Source of the DNA: Acetobacterium sp965140355
GTDB lineage: Bacteria; Bacillota; Clostridia; Eubacteriales; Eubacteriaceae
Assembly: GCA_965140355.1 (NCBI GenBank)
Contig: OZ223194.1
Location: 1,774,343-1,838,342 of the forward strand
Reading direction: 5' to 3'
Length of the DNA: 64,000 nt
Numbering within the stretch: the stretch's first letter is position 1; each line of letters starts with the position of its first letter. Shown here piece after piece: positions 53,263 through 61,761 of this stretch. Under the pieces are notes generated by a model that searched no databases, was not told the origin of the DNA, and saw nothing but the letters and a program-made list of their open reading frames with translations. The translations under genes were made by a program, and so were the position numbers.

Positions 53263-55404
53263 ATGAAAAATTATGAAATATTTAAACAACAGTATCATCT
53301 AAATTTAAACCAGCAACAGCAAAAAGCGATGGTTCGAATCAATGGGCAAAGTTTGTTATTGGCGGTACCGGGAAGCGGGAAAACGACCGTTATTATCTGT
53401 CGGATTGCGTATCTGTTACAGGTTGAGAAAATTATGCCAGAAGCCATCCTGACCTTGACTTTTAGTCGGATGGGTGCGCGTGATTTAAAAAATCGTTATC
53501 AAAAACTATTTGGAGCAGCTCAGGCCGAGCGGCTTCAGTTTAGTACAATTCATAGTTTTGCGCTGTCAGTGATTCGTCACTATGAACGGACTTATCGCCG
53601 TCAGGCTTATGGGGTTTTAGGCAACACCACCCCGGTGATTCGTGAGCTTTATCAGCATTTATTTAAGGCGTATCCCGGTGAAATCGAGTTATCTGAAATT
53701 TGTCAGCGAATTGGCTTTTGCAAAAATATGCTGATGAGTGATGACGAAATTAAACGGCTGCCGCCTTTGGAAATTGATTTTTTGAAACTATATGAAGCTT
53801 ATGAAGCGCATAAACTAAACGAACAACTCATGGATTTTGATGATATTTTAAAATATGCTTGGGTTCTGTTAAAAAAATATCCCGATATGCTGGCCTATTT
53901 TCAGAATAAATACCAGTATATCCATTTAGACGAAGCGCAGGACACATCGAAAATTCAGTTTAAAATAATTGAATTGCTAACTGGAAAAAGCGGGAATCTT
54001 TTTATGGTTGGCGACGAAGATCAGAGTATCTATGGCTTTCGCGGAGCGTTCCCGGAATCGTTATTATCTTTTAAGGAAACCTGGCCTCAGGGCGAGGTTC
54101 TTTTAATGGAAACCAATTATCGAAGCACCAAACAGATTGTTGATAAAGCGAACGCTTTTATCAAATTGAATCATGAGCGTTATCAAAAAGAAATGTCAAC
54201 GCCAAATGGTTCAGGGGTATCAATTGTCCGGGAATGGGTTAAATCAACCGAAGCACAATATCAGTTTATCATCAAAGCGATCAAACAAGAAGGTAAAGAA
54301 ATAGCGATCCTGTATCGTAATAATGAATCGGCAATTCCACTGGTCGATCTTTTGGACGAGGCGGGAATTGGCTACCATATCAAAGAACATAGTCCTTTGT
54401 TTTTTACGCATTTTTTAATTAAAGATATCAAGCGTTTTTATCAATTTGCCTGTGATCCCAGCGATTTGAATTTATTTACGCAGATTTATTATAAACTGGA
54501 TGCCGCGATATCTCGAGAAACCATCAATCAGATGAGTAAATGGCATCGGTCAGGAGATCTGGTTCTGGACGGATTGATAAAAAAAAGTGCGGGGAAAGAC
54601 TGGCAGATTAATCGTCTAAAAGAATTAAAAAGTGGTTTTCAACGTTTAAAAAACGTTAATCCTAAAATCGGAATCGAGATGATTTTGGATGATCTGGGTT
54701 ATCGATCCTATTTAAATTTTAGAATTAATTCCGGGCAATCAGAAGAAAGTATTGAGCAAAAGCTTTCGATGTTAAAGATTTTGGCTGGACGGGTTCCTGA
54801 TTTTTGGCGGTTTTTTGATAAATTGACAAAGCTTGAAGAAAAACTTCAGGAGCCGCAGGCTAAACAAACGAAGAATCCTCTGGTAACCCTGTCAACTTTT
54901 CATTCCAGTAAAGGTCTTGAGTTTGAAAAAGTCTTTATTATTGATGCCACGGAAGGCCAAATTCCCAATGTATCAACAGCCCCGGAGGATCACAAAGCCT
55001 ACGCCGAAGAAGTGCGGTTGTTTTATGTGGCGGTCACGCGGGCTAAAATGGAACTTATTTTTCTTTGCGTGAAAAACCGCGAAAAAGATATCAAACCATC
55101 ACCGTTTATCGCTTATCTGATTGATGGTTTACCTAAGAAAAAAAGACAAACCAGTAAACCGTCATTTAAAACTAAAATTAAAGAAAGTTTTGGCAGTCAG
55201 CAGAACAAATGGCAAAACTATAAAACCAGTGAACTGAAGATGGATTTATCGGCATATCAAAAGGGCACGTTGATTGCTCATCAGCGCTTTGGCGAAGGGA
55301 CTATTTTAGAACGCGATGGGATGATTGCAACGATTCATTTTGATCAGGTCGGAGAAAAGAAAATGAATCTGGCGGTGTGTATCGAAAATGGGGTAATTAA
55401 GTAA
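53263..55404 (+). CDS. UvrD/PcrA-like superfamily 1 DNA helicase
   Basis: This 713-residue ATP-dependent 3'-5' helicase has Q-motif region NLNQQQQKAM, Walker A AVPGSGKTTV, motif II HLDEAQDTS, motif III GDEDQSIYGFRGA, motif IV NYRSTKQIV, and later STFHSSKGLEF and RLFYVAVTRAKMEL. The C-terminus (IAHQRFGEGTILERDGMIATIHFDQVGEKKMNL) matches the Tudor-like RNA-polymerase-binding domain of PcrA. It is probably a repair helicase additional to a housekeeping PcrA. No clear ribosome binding site precedes the ATG. Confidence 0.9.
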   Translation: MKNYEIFKQQYHLNLNQQQQKAMVRINGQSLLLAVPGSGKTTVIICRIAYLLQVEKIMPEAILTLTFSRMGARDLKNRYQKLFGAAQAERLQFSTIHSFALSVIRHYERTYRRQAYGVLGNTTPVIRELYQHLFKAYPGEIELSEICQRIGFCKNMLMSDDEIKRLPPLEIDFLKLYEAYEAHKLNEQLMDFDDILKYAWVLLKKYPDMLAYFQNKYQYIHLDEAQDTSKIQFKIIELLTGKSGNLFMVGDEDQSIYGFRGAFPESLLSFKETWPQGEVLLMETNYRSTKQIVDKANAFIKLNHERYQKEMSTPNGSGVSIVREWVKSTEAQYQFIIKAIKQEGKEIAILYRNNESAIPLVDLLDEAGIGYHIKEHSPLFFTHFLIKDIKRFYQFACDPSDLNLFTQIYYKLDAAISRETINQMSKWHRSGDLVLDGLIKKSAGKDWQINRLKELKSGFQRLKNVNPKIGIEMILDDLGYRSYLNFRINSGQSEESIEQKLSMLKILAGRVPDFWRFFDKLTKLEEKLQEPQAKQTKNPLVTLSTFHSSKGLEFEKVFIIDATEGQIPNVSTAPEDHKAYAEEVRLFYVAVTRAKMELIFLCVKNREKDIKPSPFIAYLIDGLPKKKRQTSKPSFKTKIKESFGSQQNKWQNYKTSELKMDLSAYQKGTLIAHQRFGEGTILERDGMIATIHFDQVGEKKMNLAVCIENGVIK

Positions 55405-55518
55405 TTTTAAGTCGTTTTGAATTAAGTTGAAATTTCTGATAGCTATTTTGAAATAATTATGTTAAATTTGGTTACGAAATTAGTGTAAAGCATATTCAGA
55501 TGGAAGGGGTGAAAGTGC

Positions 55519-56454
55519 ATGAATTTTACAAATTTACAGTACATAATTGAAATTGATAAGATTGGTTCAATCTCTTTGGCGGCAAAAAAGTTATATGTGG
55601 CGCAGTCGAATTTAAGTCGCGCGGTAAAAGAAATGGAGAAGGAATTTGATATTACCATTTTCCAGCGAACGTCCAAAGGAGTGGTGACAACTCGCGAAGG
55701 GCAACGGTTTTTAAATCATGCCAAAGAAATCCAGGATCAGGTAAACAGTCTTAAAAATGAATATTCAGATTTGACTGATAAAGGTGTCAATATCAAAATA
55801 TCAGTGCCCCGCGCCTCTTATATTGCTGAAGTTTTTAATGAGTACATCAGTTCCTTGAATGAAGAGAAGATGTTGCGGGTTCATTATTACGAAACAAATA
55901 CGATGAAAACGATTCGGAATATTCTGGATTATCAATATGATATTGGGATTATTCGATTTAATTCTTTACATGAAGGATATTATTTGTCGCTCTTGAAATT
56001 GAAAAAATTGCAGCATCGACTTATTTTAGAATTTGATTATCTGCTGTTAACTTCTAAAAAAAGTAGTATCGCTGATAAACATATTCGTTCCTATGATGAT
56101 TTAAAAGGATGTATTGAGGTGATTCACGGCGATGACCGACTGCCATCGGGAGACTATGTTGATTTGACCGAAGATGATCGTGAAGAACGCTCTCAGGATA
56201 AGGTGATTTACTTGTATGAGCGCGGCAGTCAATTCGAAATCCTTGATACGATACCAAATACTTTTATGTGGGTTTCGCCAATACCGCAAGCAGTTTTGGA
56301 TAAATATGGATTGGTCCAAATGCGATGTGGGGCTTTTGCAAAATATATGAAAGATGTGATGATTTTTAAAGAAGATCATGTTCCTAAAAAAAGCGAGAAG
56401 GTATTTCTGGATTTATTAAGAGAAAAAACAAGAGAATATGGGTGCTATTTTTAA
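55519..56454 (+). CDS. LysR-family transcriptional regulator
   Basis: This 311-residue protein has an N-terminal LysR winged helix (MNFTNLQYIIEIDKIGSISLAAKKLYVAQSNLSRAVKEMEKEFDITIFQR) and an effector domain. GGAAGGGGTGAAAG precedes the ATG. It is followed by a terminator and then, about 500 bp on and in the same direction, by adhE; an 18-bp perfect palindrome lies between them. Regulation of adhE is possible but only inferred from position. Confidence 0.88.
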   Translation: MNFTNLQYIIEIDKIGSISLAAKKLYVAQSNLSRAVKEMEKEFDITIFQRTSKGVVTTREGQRFLNHAKEIQDQVNSLKNEYSDLTDKGVNIKISVPRASYIAEVFNEYISSLNEEKMLRVHYYETNTMKTIRNILDYQYDIGIIRFNSLHEGYYLSLLKLKKLQHRLILEFDYLLLTSKKSSIADKHIRSYDDLKGCIEVIHGDDRLPSGDYVDLTEDDREERSQDKVIYLYERGSQFEILDTIPNTFMWVSPIPQAVLDKYGLVQMRCGAFAKYMKDVMIFKEDHVPKKSEKVFLDLLREKTREYGCYF

Positions 56455-56467
56455 ATAGGTTACGAGC

Positions 56468-56503
56468 AAAAAGTCGTTGAGTAAAATCAACGGCTTTTTT
56501 TGT
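56468..56503 (+). terminator. terminator after LysR gene
   Basis: AAAAGTCGTTGA and TCAACGGCTTTT (one G-T pair), followed by TTT. Confidence 0.82.
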
Positions 56504-56585
56504 TTAAGAAAAAAGCCAAATGAAGGAAGTGATAGAATTTTAAAATGACAGTAAAAGACAGGGATTTTTGAAGAAATAACAGAAG

Positions 56586-56603
56586 TATATCAAATTTGAT
56601 ATA
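56586..56603. promoter_or_regulatory. 18-bp perfect palindrome upstream of adhE
   Basis: TATATCAAA-TTTGATATA is perfectly symmetrical and contains the T-N11-A pattern common in LysR sites. It lies about 350 bp before adhE and 130 bp after the LysR gene. The remainder of the 56504-56952 gap has no convincing ORF or RNA. A Rex-type TTGTGA-N6-TCACAA site was looked for and not seen. Confidence 0.45.
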
Positions 56604-56952
56604 TTGTATTCACTAAACGCATATGCGCCCGTGGAAAGGTTTTCATTGAAAAATAAAAATTATGATGTTAGTATTAAGCCCAAGCAAAACCTTAGAATTG
56701 CTGAAATAAAGAGGAGAAGAGAAATCTCACCAAATGTTTGCGCAAAAAAAGAAAAAGTAAATACTTGCAAGTAAAAAGTCATTGATATTATGATTGGCCA
56801 TCTAAAATATGAATGGCAAGAATGGAAATGTTGGAAATATCGAGAACTATTGAATTTTGTTTGAGTCAAAAAGCGACACAATAGAAATACATGACAATGT
56901 GGATAGATGATTATTATGGGGAGTAAATTTTATTACGATAGAAGGAGCAGAC

Positions 56953-59604
56953 ATGTTAGATAAGAAAAAAATCAAAGGTGTGATTGAAAGACCGGAAACA
57001 GTAAATAGTGTGGAGAGTTTAAACCATCGACTTCAGGAGGTAAAAGCAGCGCAACGAAAATTTGCATCCTATACGCAGGAGCAAGTTGATGCTATTTTTC
57101 TTGCGGCAGCTACGGCGGCGACAAAAAATCGGATTCATTTAGCAAAGATGGCAGTCGGAGAGACTCGGATGGGCATTGTTGAAGATAAAGTAATTAAAAA
57201 TCATTTTGCCTCGGAATATATTTATAATGCCTATAAAGAGACTCAAACCTGTGGTATTTTAGAAGAATCACAAGCCTTTGGAATCAAGAAAATAATTGCC
57301 CCGATCGGAGTTATTGCAGCAGTTATTCCCACGACAAATCCGACTTCGACGGCGATTTTTAAATCACTGATTGCTTTGAAAACACGAAATGGGATCATTT
57401 TTTCACCACATCCCGGAGCCCGAAATTGCACCATTGAAGCCGCACGAATTGTCTTGAAAGCGGCGGTTGCAGCCGGTGCGCCAGAAGGGATTATCGCCTG
57501 GATTGATGAACCTTCGGTTGAACTGTCAATGGAAATTATGAAAGCGGCAGATGTAGTGCTGGCGACCGGCGGACCGGGAATGGTGAAATCAGCTTATTCA
57601 TCGGGAAAACCTGCAATTGGCGTCGGCAACGGGAATACCCCGGCGATTATAGATGCCACAGCTGATGTGTTGTTGGCGGTTAACTCGATTGTGCATTCAA
57701 AAACGTTTGACAATGGCACCATTTGTGCATCGGAACAGTCGGTCGTGATCGATACAAATGTCTACGAAAAATGTATGAAAGAATTTGTCGATCGGGGGTG
57801 TTACCGCTTGGATGAGAAAGAAAAAGAACTCGTCAGAAAAATCATTTTAAATGCCGCCGGTAATATTAATGCCCAGATCGTTGGCCGAACCGCATATCAA
57901 ATTGCCCAACTGGCAGGTTTTGAATGTCCTCAGGATACCAAAGTGCTTTTAGGTGAGGTGACGGAACTTGATGTGACGATGGAGCCATTTGCCCATGAAA
58001 AACTGTCGCCAATTTTGGCAGTATACCGCAGTAATGATTTTGAAGACGGTCTGAGAATTGCCGATCGTTTGGTAATGGACGGCGGCGTTGGACATACCTC
58101 GGTACTATATATTGACATGGTGAAAGCACCGGATAAACTAAAAGCGTTTGAAGAAAAAATGAAGACCAGTCGAATTCTGGTCAACACGCCAGCTTCTCAC
58201 GGGGGCATTGGGGATCTCTATAATTTCAAGCTGCTACCTTCATTAACGCTGGGGTGCGGGACCTGGGCAGGTAATTCAGTATCGGGAAATGTCGGCGTAA
58301 AAGAATTGTTAAATATTAAGACAGTGGCTGAAAGGCGGGAAAATATGCTTTGGTTTAGAACTCCTGAAAAAGTGTACTTTAAAAAAGGCTGTACAAGTGT
58401 TGCGCTAGAAGAATTAAAAAGTGTTTATAAAAAGAAAAAAGCTTTTATTGTCACGGATACGTTTTTGTATAAAAGTGGTTTTACCAAATCAATTACGGAT
58501 CAATTAGACGATATGGGGATAGATCACCACACTTTCTTTGAGGTTACGCCCGATCCAACATTGGAGTGCGCTAAAACTGGAGCAGCAGCGATTTCAGCTT
58601 TTGAACCGGATGTGATTATTGCTATTGGTGGCGGTTCGGCAATGGATGCAGCTAAAATTATGTGGATTCTTTATGAACATCCAGAGGTAGATTTTGCCGA
58701 CTTAGCGATGCGTTTTATGGATATTCGAAAAAGAGTTTATGGGTTTCCTGAAATGGGCAAAAAAGCTAGTATGGTTTGTATTGCTACTTCGTCGGGAACC
58801 GGTTCAGAGGTCACACCGTTTGCTATTATCACCGATGAAAAAACCCAAACGAAGTATTCTATTGCTGATTATTCGTTGTTACCAACAATTGCAATCAGCG
58901 ATGCCGACATGATGATGGATCAACCGAAAGGTTTGACGGCGGCATCGGGAATTGATGTCTTAACTCATGCTTTAGAGGCTTATGCATCGATGTTTGCAAC
59001 CGATTATACCGATGGACTGGCATTGAAAGCTGCAAAACTAGTGTTTGACTATCTGCCAAGAGCGTACCAGTATGGACGCGATGATATGGAAGCTCGGGAA
59101 AAGATGGCGAATGCCTCAACCATTGCCGGGATTGCTTTTGCGAATGCATTTTTAGGGGTTTGCCATTCAATGGCTCATAAATTGGGGGCTCATCACCATG
59201 TGCAACACGGTTTTGCCAATGCGTTATTAATTACCGAAGTTATGAAATATAATTCATCAGAAACGCCTAAAAAAATGGGAACATTTTCGCAATATCAATA
59301 TCCGCAAACATTACATCGCTATGCCGAGGTTGCCAATTATTTAGGTCTGCCGGGAAAAAATGATCAGGAAAAACTGGAAAGTTTGATTGCTAAAATAGAA
59401 GAATTAAAAGCCTGCATCGGAGTTCCGAAATCAATCAAAGAATTTGGTGTCGATGAACAGGAATTCCTTAATAATCTGGAGATTAAATGTGAAGAAGCGT
59501 TTGATGATCAATGTACGGGAACGAATCCAAGATACCCATTAATGAGCGAAATTAAAGAAATGTATTTAAATGCTTATTACGGTAAAGAAGCTAAATGGTA
59601 TTGA
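56953..59604 (+). CDS. adhE: bifunctional acetaldehyde/alcohol dehydrogenase AdhE
   Basis: This 883-residue enzyme reduces acetyl-CoA to acetaldehyde and then ethanol with NADH, forming spirosomes. The N-terminal aldehyde dehydrogenase half carries IPTTNPTSTAIFKSLIALKTRN and the catalytic Cys in FDNGTICASEQSVV. A linker leads to the iron-type alcohol dehydrogenase half with VIIAIGGGSAMDAAKIMW and MAHKLGAHHHVQHGFANALL. Both halves look complete and the length is normal. GAAGGAG precedes the ATG. A long leader (from about 56500) includes a palindrome that may be an operator. Confidence 0.96.
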   Translation: MLDKKKIKGVIERPETVNSVESLNHRLQEVKAAQRKFASYTQEQVDAIFLAAATAATKNRIHLAKMAVGETRMGIVEDKVIKNHFASEYIYNAYKETQTCGILEESQAFGIKKIIAPIGVIAAVIPTTNPTSTAIFKSLIALKTRNGIIFSPHPGARNCTIEAARIVLKAAVAAGAPEGIIAWIDEPSVELSMEIMKAADVVLATGGPGMVKSAYSSGKPAIGVGNGNTPAIIDATADVLLAVNSIVHSKTFDNGTICASEQSVVIDTNVYEKCMKEFVDRGCYRLDEKEKELVRKIILNAAGNINAQIVGRTAYQIAQLAGFECPQDTKVLLGEVTELDVTMEPFAHEKLSPILAVYRSNDFEDGLRIADRLVMDGGVGHTSVLYIDMVKAPDKLKAFEEKMKTSRILVNTPASHGGIGDLYNFKLLPSLTLGCGTWAGNSVSGNVGVKELLNIKTVAERRENMLWFRTPEKVYFKKGCTSVALEELKSVYKKKKAFIVTDTFLYKSGFTKSITDQLDDMGIDHHTFFEVTPDPTLECAKTGAAAISAFEPDVIIAIGGGSAMDAAKIMWILYEHPEVDFADLAMRFMDIRKRVYGFPEMGKKASMVCIATSSGTGSEVTPFAIITDEKTQTKYSIADYSLLPTIAISDADMMMDQPKGLTAASGIDVLTHALEAYASMFATDYTDGLALKAAKLVFDYLPRAYQYGRDDMEAREKMANASTIAGIAFANAFLGVCHSMAHKLGAHHHVQHGFANALLITEVMKYNSSETPKKMGTFSQYQYPQTLHRYAEVANYLGLPGKNDQEKLESLIAKIEELKACIGVPKSIKEFGVDEQEFLNNLEIKCEEAFDDQCTGTNPRYPLMSEIKEMYLNAYYGKEAKWY

Positions 59605-59671
59605 TTGTAAATTGAAACGGTTAGAATGATAAGTAAGAAGATAAAATAAGATGATTAAACCCCTATCGATT

Positions 59672-59703
59672 CCCCCTCAGGTTTTAAAATTAATCTGAGG
59701 GGG
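59672..59703 (+). terminator. hairpin after adhE
   Basis: CCCCCTCAG and CTGAGGGGG form a 9-bp GC-rich stem (extended by TT/AA). There is no T-run after it, so it may end or stabilise the adhE transcript rather than terminate in the classical way. Confidence 0.5.
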
Positions 59704-59725
59704 AATTAGCGTGGCGAGCTGGGTC

Positions 59726-59754
59726 TTGACAAAAATAAAAATAAAGGCTATACT
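59726..59754 (+). promoter_or_regulatory. promoter of the T-box-paaK transcript
   Basis: TTGACA (59726-59731), 17 bp, TATACT (59749-59754); start near 59761. Confidence 0.85.
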
Positions 59755-59760
59755 CAAAAA

Positions 59761-60058
59761 AATAAAACCAGTGAAGATGGAGTAAAACCAGTAGCGCCTT
59801 TAAAGAGAGTTGGAGATGGTGGAAACCCGACAAAAAGCGGATTGGAAAATGGGCATCGGAGGGTGTGCGGAAAAGGGTTGACCTGAGTATAACACAACGT
59901 TTCACCAGCGTTATCGGGTGGCAGATGTGATAGCATCTGGTTGATTAAAGAGCGCGTCAAATAGAAAATAAGTTTGGCGAATTAAGGTGGCACCGTGGGT
60001 TATTTTGACTCATCCTTTTATTGTAATAGGCAATAAAGAGATGGGTCTTTTTTAATTT
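59761..60058 (+). promoter_or_regulatory. T-box riboswitch with terminator, upstream of paaK
   Basis: Stem I features (GAAGATGGAG, an AGTA S-turn, AGAGAG then GTTGG...CCGAC) come first. The T-box AAGGTGGCACCGTGGG lies at 59984-59999, and the leader ends in a terminator (GACTCATCC...GATGGGTC then TTTTTT). The T-box UGGC pairs with a tRNA whose discriminator is G, which excludes Phe and Tyr tRNAs. A UGG (Trp) codon in GCGGATTGGAAAA, right after the helix AAAGCG pairing with CGCCTTT, is my candidate specifier. T-box identity is firm; tryptophan specificity is tentative. Confidence 0.9.
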
Positions 60059-60078
60059 AAAGAAAGAGGAAAAAGTGT

Positions 60079-61308
60079 ATGGAGACATTTAATCATTTAA
60101 AAAATTTGATCAAACGATTAGAGCAAAAAAGTCCCTTTTATCAATCACGTTTTAAAGAAGTGGGGATTCAGGCCGAAGATATAAAAACTATGAACGATTT
60201 CGAAAAACTTCCTTTTACCGATAAAGCAGATTTGCGCAAAGCTTATCCATTGGGTTTGCAGGCAGTTCCCGATAGTGAAGTGGTGCGGATTCATTCGTCA
60301 TCGGGAACAACCGGACAGCCGGTAATTATTCCTTATACGGCCAATGATGTGGCTGACTGGGCGGAAATGTTTAGCCGTTGTTATGTCTATGCCGGGATGA
60401 CCAATGAAGACCGGATTCAGATTACGCCGGGATATGGCCTCTGGACAGCCGGGATCGGATTTCAGGCAGGCGCTGAAAAAATGGGGGCGATGGCAATTCC
60501 GATGGGACCCGGAAATACCCAAAAACAACTAAAAATGTTAGTTGACTTAAAATCGACAGTATTGGCATCAACTTCTTCTTATGCCCTACTTTTAGCGGAA
60601 GCGGTAGCGAATCAGAATCTGGGGGAACAGCTCGTTTTGAAAAAGGGGATTATCGGTTCGGAGCGATGGGGTGACAAAATGAGAAGCCGAATTGGTGAAG
60701 AACTGGGAATTGAACTTTTTGATATCTATGGATTGACTGAAATTTATGGTCCGGGGATCTCAATCGATTGTGGTGAACACAACGGACTTCATTATTGGTC
60801 AGATTATTTGTATTTTGAGATTATCGATCAAAAAACGCTAAAGCCGGTTCTGCCGGGAGAATACGGGGAACTGGTAATTACCACCTTTAAAAAGGAAGGG
60901 GCACCGTTACTGCGTTATCGGACCCATGACATCACCCGTTTTCTTCCCGGCCCTTGTCCGTGCGGTTCGGTTCATCCGCGGCATGACCGGATTGTTGGAC
61001 GAACCGATGACATGGTTAAAGTCAAAGGGGTTAACATTTATCCCGGACAGATCGATGAAGTCTTAAAAACAGTGGCTGGTGTCAGCAGTGAATACCACGT
61101 AACGATAACGCATCAGGATGGTAAGGATTGTGTTCAACTGGCTTTTGAAACATTAAATAATGTTGATAAACAAGCGGTCGAAGCGGAGGTGCAACGGCAA
61201 TTTAAATCGCGGGTGGGTTTAAATATAATCCCGACTGCCAGCTCGATGGGTTCATTGCCCAGATCTGAAAAAAAGAGTGTTCGGATCGTTGATCAGCGCT
61301 TTAGTTAA
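60079..61308 (+). CDS. paaK: phenylacetate-CoA ligase family protein (arylacetate-CoA ligase)
   Basis: This 409-residue adenylate-forming enzyme activates an arylacetate with ATP and CoA. Motifs are IHSSSGTTGQPVIIPYT (ATP loop), YGLTEIYGPGISIDCGEH, and the C-terminal domain GRTDDMVKVKGVNIYPGQIDEV. In anaerobes the enzyme pairs with indolepyruvate:ferredoxin oxidoreductase in Phe/Trp fermentation, making phenylacetyl- or indoleacetyl-CoA, or working in reverse for amino-acid synthesis. Expression depends on a T-box. AGAGGAAAAAG precedes the ATG. No iorAB lies next to it. Confidence 0.9.
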   Translation: METFNHLKNLIKRLEQKSPFYQSRFKEVGIQAEDIKTMNDFEKLPFTDKADLRKAYPLGLQAVPDSEVVRIHSSSGTTGQPVIIPYTANDVADWAEMFSRCYVYAGMTNEDRIQITPGYGLWTAGIGFQAGAEKMGAMAIPMGPGNTQKQLKMLVDLKSTVLASTSSYALLLAEAVANQNLGEQLVLKKGIIGSERWGDKMRSRIGEELGIELFDIYGLTEIYGPGISIDCGEHNGLHYWSDYLYFEIIDQKTLKPVLPGEYGELVITTFKKEGAPLLRYRTHDITRFLPGPCPCGSVHPRHDRIVGRTDDMVKVKGVNIYPGQIDEVLKTVAGVSSEYHVTITHQDGKDCVQLAFETLNNVDKQAVEAEVQRQFKSRVGLNIIPTASSMGSLPRSEKKSVRIVDQRFS

Positions 61309-61371
61309 GGTTGAAATTAAATAATGGTAGCGGTGCGGTTAACGGGATTGACAAAAATTTACACTGAAAAA

Positions 61372-61400
61372 TTGATTTTTTATTCTCGATTGGTTATAAT
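61372..61400 (+). promoter_or_regulatory. promoter of the small DUF6440-like gene
   Basis: TTGATT (61372-61377), 17 bp, TATAAT (61395-61400). Confidence 0.7.
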
Positions 61401-61440
61401 AAAATGAGTCTACCTGATTTAAGAGGAGAAAAGGATAAAA

Positions 61441-61635
61441 ATGAAAACAAAAAAGCCCAAGAAAAACAGATTTAAAATTGTACTTAACGAACCAACCGGA
61501 GAGACGTCCGGTTGTAAAATTATTGAAGATACTGAAACCGGAATCAACTATTTATACCATTTTGATGAAGCGGGCGGAGGACTCACTGTGCTTATTGATG
61601 AAGAAGGTGAACCATTAATTGCCCCTGAAAAATAA
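61441..61635 (+). CDS. DUF6440-like small protein
   Basis: This 64-residue protein reads ...CKIIEDTETGINYLYHFDEAGGGLTVLIDEEGEPLI..., with the pattern (I-D-ETG-NYL ... GGGLT-L-D-G-P) of a small Firmicutes family I recall as DUF6440. A basic N-terminus (KTKKPKKNR) precedes it. Function unknown. AGAGGAG lies before the ATG; its own promoter and terminator make it a separate unit before enolase. Confidence 0.78.
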   Translation: MKTKKPKKNRFKIVLNEPTGETSGCKIIEDTETGINYLYHFDEAGGGLTVLIDEEGEPLIAPEK

Positions 61636-61645
61636 ATCAAACTGT

Positions 61646-61682
61646 GCCCTGAAAGAGCTTTTCTTTTTCAGGGCTTTTATTT
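61646..61682 (+). terminator. terminator before eno
   Basis: GCCCTGAAA and TTTCAGGGC form the stem, followed by TTTTATTTT. Confidence 0.85.
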
Positions 61683-61761
61683 TAGGGTCGCAAAGTTTAT
61701 TTATATAAATTAGGTGTATATTATAAAGGAAACAAAAATAAATAAAAATATGGAGGAAAAA

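Noticed and set aside
56504..56952. Rex operator or small gene before adhE
   Set aside because: No TTGTGA-N6-TCACAA-like site seen; ORFs there lack ribosome binding sites and family features.
59761..60058. Phe, Tyr or Lys specificity for the T-box
   Set aside because: T-box UGGC needs discriminator G, whereas tRNA-Phe, -Tyr and probably -Lys carry A. An AAG in a loop-like position (GGAAAAGG) was considered but fits the discriminator poorly.
61714..61761. Extended enolase N-terminus
   Set aside because: The 16 extra residues do not belong to the family and the GGAGG lies within them, positioned for ATG 61762.
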